Shown: in pieces, positions 6,996 to 10,138 of the stretch
How the letters are laid out: the number at the start of each line of letters is the position of its first letter
Numbering within the stretch: the stretch's first letter is position 1
NCBI GenBank assembly: GCA_022728415.1
Contig: JAIJJM010000045.1
Coordinates: 1 to 10,138 of the forward strand
From: Collinsella sp.
Lineage (GTDB): Bacteria; Actinomycetota; Coriobacteriia; Coriobacteriales; Coriobacteriaceae
DNA: 10,138 nt
Direction of reading: 5' to 3'
Program-made: the position numbers and the translations under genes
Notes under the pieces: model-generated
What the model was told of the DNA's origin: nothing
The model's input: only the letters and a program-made list of their open reading frames with translations
The model's database searches: none

Positions 6996-7172
6996 TCGTT
7001 GGGCCTTGTCGGCTACGGTCGCAAATACGAAGAAATGGTGCGCACGGTCAAGCAGAAGGCGACCGCACGCGCTCCTGTTAACGGACGTTTTGCCCTGCAG
7101 GGTTCGAGAAAAACGTATTACCGTACCTGCAGCATAAAGAAGGTCTTAAGAAAACGAACAGGTGCGTATTAA
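6996..7172 (+). other. Open, coding-like stretch in frame after upp stop
   Basis: After the upp TAG the same frame continues for 58 codons to a TAA at 7170-7172. The first ~27 codons (SLGLVGYGRKYEEMVRTVKQ onward) have mostly G or C at third positions, like real genes here. The rest (ALQGSRKTYYRTCSIKKVLR) is less convincing. TTG 6999 or ATG 7035 could start a small ORF, but neither has a Shine-Dalgarno sequence. Upp already ends at its canonical C-terminus, so this is not a truncated part of it. It may be an unrecognised small ORF, a gene remnant or chance. A short inverted repeat, CTGCAGG (7095-7101) with CCTGCAG (7126-7132), lies inside. Confidence 0.25.
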
Positions 7173-7189
7173 CCGATGTTTTCTCGGTT
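7171..7189 (+). repeat. Small hairpin at the atp promoter
   Basis: AACCGA (7171-7176) pairs perfectly with TCGGTT (7184-7189) around a seven-base loop. The flanks AGAAAAC (7149-7155) and GTTTTCT (7178-7184) can form an alternative 7-bp pairing. The right arm overlaps the proposed -35 of the ATP synthase promoter, so it could be an operator. As RNA it could be a weak terminator for upp, although only GTACTTT follows. Confidence 0.35.
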
Positions 7190-7215
7190 GTACTTTAGCG
7201 ATTGGCTCGTACAAT
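7188..7215 (+). promoter_or_regulatory. Probable promoter of the ATP synthase operon
   Basis: TACAAT at 7210-7215 is a good -10 hexamer. TTGTAC at 7188-7193 gives a -35 matching TTGACA in its first three bases, with a 16-base spacer. Transcription would start near 7222, leaving a ~55-base leader before the atpI-like gene. No other promoter-like pair was found between upp and the operon. Confidence 0.5.
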
Positions 7216-7276
7216 AGTCACCAATGTTCGGCTGGAACTGTTCTGTGAAGCGTTAAAAAGGAAAGTGAGGACGCCA

Positions 7277-7588
7277 GTGTTTCAGATAGCCGATCTGCTC
7301 GCTATCGTTGCAGGCGCCATCGCGGGCGCGGTCGCCTTTCTTCCCTTTGTTTTTACGCTCAGGCCGGTTCTTGACGATAAACAGAATGCGGACATGCTCA
7401 AGGGCATGGTGAGTCTCGCGGTCTCGGCGATCGCGTTGCTTGCCTTTACCCTGGTCGTGTTCGCGTTGTTCGGAGAGGCGTTTCGCATGTTCCTCCTGGG
7501 CGAGGCGATCGGCTTTGTGGCCTTTATGGCCGCCTGCACGGTCCGTGTCGCCAAGGCGCTGCGGGATCCTCATGAGGTCGAAAGGTAA
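7277..7588 (+). CDS. Small membrane protein at the atpI position of the ATP synthase operon
   Basis: The 103-residue product has three hydrophobic segments (about 5-28, 42-65 and 71-92) separated by short charged loops, one being LRPVLDDKQNADM. It ends in a hydrophilic tail. It precedes atpB by three bases, and its TAA sits inside the atpB ribosome binding site, so translation is probably coupled. By position it corresponds to AtpI, the poorly conserved membrane protein thought to help c-ring assembly, but the sequence shows no motif strong enough to prove homology. The GTG at 7277 is chosen for GTGAGG (7265-7270) six bases upstream. GTG 7265 is an alternative with poorer spacing, and the frame is open back to TTG 7202. 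Confidence 0.75.
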   Translation: MFQIADLLAIVAGAIAGAVAFLPFVFTLRPVLDDKQNADMLKGMVSLAVSAIALLAFTLVVFALFGEAFRMFLLGEAIGFVAFMAACTVRVAKALRDPHEVER

Positions 7589-7591
7589 GTC

Positions 7592-8395
7592 GTGGAAATT
7601 TTTGAAAAGCTGCCCGATGAGATTAATCATCTGGTCAGCGAGTTCAGCTCCACCCCCGTCGTGGGCGATCTGAGCTGCGGCATCACGCAGTACTCGTTTT
7701 GGCTGATCGTCTCCACGATCGTGCTCCTGATCGTCCTGGCCGTGTTCAAGAAGAAGCAGACCCTGGTTCCCAAGGGCTTCTTCGTCAACGGTTTCGAGTA
7801 CATCATCGAGTACGTCGAGAACGATATCGGCAAGGGCGTCGTGGGTGAGAACTGGAAGAAGCACTTCCCGTTCCTGTGCTCGCTTTTCCTGTTCATCCTG
7901 ATCAATAACATGATCGGCCTGGTCCCGGGAATGAAGCCCGGCACCGGCGCAATCGGCTCCACCGCCGCGCTCGCCATCTTCGCCTTCGTGTACTTCATCT
8001 ACTACGGATGCAAGGCTCACGGCGTGATCGGCTACATCAAGAGCCTCGCCCCGCAGGGTGTGAGCTTCCCGATGAACGTGCTTGTGTGGGTCGTCGAGCT
8101 TTTCTCGACCTTCCTGCGCCTCATCACGCTCGCCGTCCGTCTGTTCTGCAACATGTTTGCAGGACACGTGGTCATGGGCTCGTTCGCCATCATGGCGAGT
8201 ATGTTCATGCAGCCGCTGCTTCAGCAGGTTTCCGCGGCCCACGCCGTCGGCGCCCTGCCTTCGCTGGCCTGGCTTGCCATCCTCATCCTGATCTATGCGA
8301 TCGAGCTTGTGGTCGGCGCCATCCAGGCGTACGTCTTCACGGTCCTTACCGCCGTGTATGTCTCCGAGGCAGAGGAGGTCGCGGAGGAGGAGTAA
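7592..8395 (+). CDS. atpB: F-type ATP synthase subunit a
   Basis: Subunit a forms the two half-channels through which protons reach and leave the c-ring in the membrane. The 267-residue protein has at least five hydrophobic helices. The key helix LITLAVRLFCNMFAGH holds the essential arginine (Arg183, equivalent to E. coli Arg210). The last helix, AIELVVGAIQAYVFTVLTAVYVSEA (236-260), carries the conserved Glu239 and Gln245. ILINNMIGLVPG (103-114) is also typical. The RLFCN spelling, with Cys where Gly or Ala is usual, is a small variation. The GTG start at 7592 has AAAGG (7581-7585) six bases upstream. The C-terminus ends in a run of glutamates (AEEVAEEE). Confidence 0.96.
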   Translation: MEIFEKLPDEINHLVSEFSSTPVVGDLSCGITQYSFWLIVSTIVLLIVLAVFKKKQTLVPKGFFVNGFEYIIEYVENDIGKGVVGENWKKHFPFLCSLFLFILINNMIGLVPGMKPGTGAIGSTAALAIFAFVYFIYYGCKAHGVIGYIKSLAPQGVSFPMNVLVWVVELFSTFLRLITLAVRLFCNMFAGHVVMGSFAIMASMFMQPLLQQVSAAHAVGALPSLAWLAILILIYAIELVVGAIQAYVFTVLTAVYVSEAEEVAEEE

Positions 8396-8519
8396 TCTTC
8401 CGTTCGCGCCTTAAAGGTAAGGCAATTCGTTCAACCGCCGGTGCCCGTACCCATGGAGCCCGGCAGTTATAAAAAGGTTATCCTGCGTGAAATAAGACAC
8501 GCACGACAAAGGAGGAATC
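8396..8519 (+). other. 124-base spacer between atpB and atpE
   Basis: This is the only sizeable gap inside the otherwise tight operon. A weak stem GCCGG (8437-8441) with CCGGC (8460-8464) is possible. TATAAA at 8468-8473 has no matching -35, so a promoter is not claimed. It ends in a very strong ribosome binding site, AAAGGAGGA (8508-8516), for atpE. A long leader with a strong ribosome binding site is a common way to make more subunit c than its neighbours. Confidence 0.5.
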
Positions 8520-8714
8520 GTGGGAGTTATCGGTTACGGTCTCGGTGTTATCGGCGCTGGTCTTGCTATCGGCCTGTCTGCTCTGGGTGCTACGGGTGCT
8601 ATGGCCCGTCAGCCTGAGGTTCAGGGCCGTGTGTTCACCGTCTTCATCATGGGCTCCGCCTTCGGCGAGGCTCTGGCTCTGATCGGCTTCGTTGTCGCGC
8701 TGATCGTTAAATAG
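8520..8714 (+). CDS. atpE: F-type ATP synthase subunit c
   Basis: Subunit c is a hairpin of two membrane helices that assembles into the rotating proton-carrying ring. The 64-residue product shows the glycine-rich first helix (GLGVIGAGLAIGLSALGATG), the polar loop ARQPE (29-33) and the second helix with the proton-binding carboxylate Glu50 in SAFGEALALIGFV. The usual length is 70-85. No in-frame start exists between the TAA at 8493 and the GTG at 8520, so the shortness is real if the sequence is correct. Ile17 and Ala51 occupy places where sodium-type rings have Gln and Ser, so it is predicted to carry protons. Its codons favour GGT, GCT, CGT and GTT far more than adjacent genes, as expected for the most abundant subunit. 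Confidence 0.95.
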   Translation: MGVIGYGLGVIGAGLAIGLSALGATGAMARQPEVQGRVFTVFIMGSAFGEALALIGFVVALIVK

Positions 8715-8729
8715 CACGGAGCGTCAAGT

Positions 8730-9332
8730 ATGAATCTTTCATCCCAGAAGAGCGCGATCGCACTCTCCGCGTCCGCGGCCGCGCTGCTCATGCCGGTTTC
8801 CGCGTTCGCCGAGGACGGCGCTGCCGGTGCGGACATCCTCATCCCTAAGATGGCGGAGTTCATCCCGGCGCTTATCGCCTTCCTGATCATCTGGATCGTG
8901 CTGGCCAAGGTTGCCCTGCCGGGCATCATGAAAACCATGGAGGAGCGCGGCAAGAAGATCGAGGAGAGCCTCGACGAGGCCGAGAAGACCAAGCAGGAGG
9001 CTATCGCCAAGCGCGCTGAGTCCGACTCGGTCGTCACCGACGCCCGTCGTCAGGCTGCCGACATCGTTCTCGAGGCCCGTAAGGACGCCGAGTCCGAGCG
9101 CGCCCGTATCATCGAGGCTGCGCACAAGGAGGCCGAGGAGATCATCGCCAAGGCCCATACGACCGTCGAGGACGAGCGCAAGTCCATCTACGCCGGTGCC
9201 GCGAGCTCCATCGCCGACCTGTCCGTTGCCGTCGCCACCAAGATCGTGGGCGAGGCACTCGAGGACGAGGCCGAGCAGAAGAAGCTCATCGAGCGCTACA
9301 TCCAGGAAGCAGGTAGCCTGAATGCCGACTAG
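8730..9332 (+). CDS. atpF: F-type ATP synthase subunit b with signal-peptide-like N-terminus
   Basis: Subunit b is the peripheral stalk that links the membrane part to the catalytic head. Residues 43-62 (EFIPALIAFLIIWIVLAKVA) form the membrane anchor. Residues about 68-155 are a long, charged, heptad-like helix (MEERGKKIEESLDEAEKTK onward), and the C-terminal part (SSIADLSVAVATKIVGEAL) is the usual delta-contact region. Before the anchor lies an extra ~30 residues: a lysine, a hydrophobic stretch SAIALSASAAALLMPVS and AFA-ED, which fits a type I signal peptidase site after Ala27. The 200-residue length is longer than the common 156-175. It starts 15 bases after atpE with CGGAG (8717-8721), and its end overlaps atpH by 11 bases. 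Confidence 0.94.
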   Translation: MNLSSQKSAIALSASAAALLMPVSAFAEDGAAGADILIPKMAEFIPALIAFLIIWIVLAKVALPGIMKTMEERGKKIEESLDEAEKTKQEAIAKRAESDSVVTDARRQAADIVLEARKDAESERARIIEAAHKEAEEIIAKAHTTVEDERKSIYAGAASSIADLSVAVATKIVGEALEDEAEQKKLIERYIQEAGSLNAD

Positions 9333-9798
9333 CCGCTATCAGGACAAGGTGCTCGAGACCTACGCGCGCTCCCTTTTGGAAGCCGCCAAGGCCGAGAACC
9401 ATGTGTTCGAGGACCTCGAGACGATCGAGCGCCTGGCTAGCGCCAGCCCCGAGATCATCGCCGTGCTCGACACCATGTCCAAGCGCGACCAGCTCGACCT
9501 TCTTCCCAAGGTGGCAGCTGCCTTTAAGTATGTTGCCGAGGAAGACGAGGATGTAGTGGGCGTGACCGTCACCACGGCGATCCCGCTCGACGACGAGCTG
9601 CGTCAAACCATCACTAAGAAATGCGAGCAGGACTTCGGCCGCAAGGTATTCCTTATCGAGCAGGTCGACCCGTCTATCGTGGGCGGCCTGGTGCTCGAGG
9701 CCCGCGGCGAGCGTCGTGACATCTCCGTCAAGACGCAGCTGCGCATCGCGCAGGAGACCCTCGCAAACTCTGCTAATTCGTACGGAGGTGAAGCCTAA
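9322..9798 (+). CDS. atpH: F-type ATP synthase subunit delta
   Basis: Delta joins the b stalk to the top of the alpha3beta3 head. The N-terminal helical domain begins YQDKVLETYARSLLEAAKAE, with KRDQLDLLPKVAAAF near residues 54-68. The C-terminal domain has VTVTTAIPLDDELRQTITKK (81-100) and the conserved VDPSIVGGLVLEARGE (115-130). At 158 residues it is about 20 shorter than typical. The tail RRDISVKTQLRIAQETLA replaces the more usual DGSVRGRL-type ending. The ATG lies inside the 3' end of atpF (11-base overlap) and the stop shares one base with the atpA start (TAATG), so translation is probably coupled on both sides. Confidence 0.93.
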   Translation: MPTSRYQDKVLETYARSLLEAAKAENHVFEDLETIERLASASPEIIAVLDTMSKRDQLDLLPKVAAAFKYVAEEDEDVVGVTVTTAIPLDDELRQTITKKCEQDFGRKVFLIEQVDPSIVGGLVLEARGERRDISVKTQLRIAQETLANSANSYGGEA

Positions 9799-10138
9799 TG
9801 TCCGAAACCCTCAATGCCCAGGATATCGCCAAGAAACTGCAGGAGCAGCTCACGAGCCTCTCCGCGACGGTCGATACGCATGAGGTTTCAACGGTCGACG
9901 AGGTAGGCGACGGCATCGCGCGCGTCTCCGGCCTCAAGAGCGCCATGGCAGGCGAGCTTCTGGAGTTCAAGAGCTCCGATACCGGTGAGACCGTCTTCGG
10001 CCTTGCCCAGAACCTTGACCGTGACGAGGTCGGCGCCGTTCTGTTCGGTGCCGTCGACGCCATCAAGGAAGGCGACGAGTGCCGCACCACTGGCCGCATT
10101 ATGGATATCCCCGTGAGCCGCGCCATGCTCGGCCGCGT
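9798..10138 (+). CDS. atpA: F-type ATP synthase subunit alpha, 5' part (cut by window end)
   Basis: Only the first 113 codons are present; the frame is open to the edge. The visible part is the N-terminal helix (AQDIAKKLQEQLTSL) and the beta-barrel crown domain: VGDGIARVSGLKSAMAGELL (36-55), GETVFGLAQNLDRDEVGAVL (63-82) and GRIMDIPVS (99-107), all standard for alpha. The nucleotide-binding P-loop lies beyond the edge. GGAGGTG (9784-9790) is a strong ribosome binding site inside the end of atpH. The gene order after atpH agrees with a normal F1 operon, so atpG, atpD and atpC are expected next. Confidence 0.96.
   Translation, partial: MSETLNAQDIAKKLQEQLTSLSATVDTHEVSTVDEVGDGIARVSGLKSAMAGELLEFKSSDTGETVFGLAQNLDRDEVGAVLFGAVDAIKEGDECRTTGRIMDIPVSRAMLGR

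Noticed and set aside
7253..8242. Minus-strand open frame of 329 codons opposite the atpI-like gene and atpB
   Set aside because: The His/Asp/Glu-rich composition is the usual antisense image of hydrophobic membrane genes; atpB on the + strand is certain.

Overview
The window reads as chromosomal DNA of a high-GC gut actinobacterium of the class Coriobacteriia, most likely Collinsella or a close relative. This is inferred from the GC-ending codon use, the housekeeping gene content and the style of the proteins; no search was run. Thirteen protein genes are supported, all on the + strand, and the last runs off the right edge.

Region 1 (1-1820): prfA (RF1) followed by about 740 bases without a secure gene. 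The first ~300 codons of prfA look like a Lachnospiraceae (Firmicutes) gene in codon use and protein sequence. The last ~50 codons look like the host lineage, so the gene appears to be a mosaic, or else a chimeric assembly. The spacer is packed with inverted repeats: a 10-bp hairpin at the stop codon, an intrinsic terminator inside a 16-bp outer palindrome, and a REP/MITE-like element with perfect 30-bp inverted termini. Beyond it lies a stretch with a possible decayed ORF.

Region 2 (1821-4670): prmC, the methyltransferase that modifies the GGQ glutamine of release factors, with about 120 extra Ala/Glu-rich residues between its two domains. Next is a hicAB toxin-antitoxin pair with its own AT-rich promoter overlapped by dyads. 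Then comes a tsaC/ywlC-type threonylcarbamoyl-AMP synthase with an insertion after its TETVYG motif. Apart from the toxin-antitoxin pair, these genes serve translation fidelity: termination and tRNA t6A modification.

Region 3 (4684-6995): glpK (glycerol kinase), 13 bases after tsaC, then upp (uracil phosphoribosyltransferase). Downstream of upp an in-frame, coding-like stretch of 58 codons follows the TAG stop.

Region 4 (7188-10138): the F1Fo ATP synthase operon, with a probable promoter, a small atpI-like membrane protein, atpB (a), atpE (c), atpF (b), atpH (delta) and the start of atpA (alpha). The b subunit carries a signal-peptide-like N-terminus ahead of its membrane anchor, and the c subunit is short and of proton type.

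No clearly new multi-gene system is visible. The points most worth following are the mosaic prfA, the palindrome-rich spacer, the enlarged PrmC and the signal-peptide-like b subunit.
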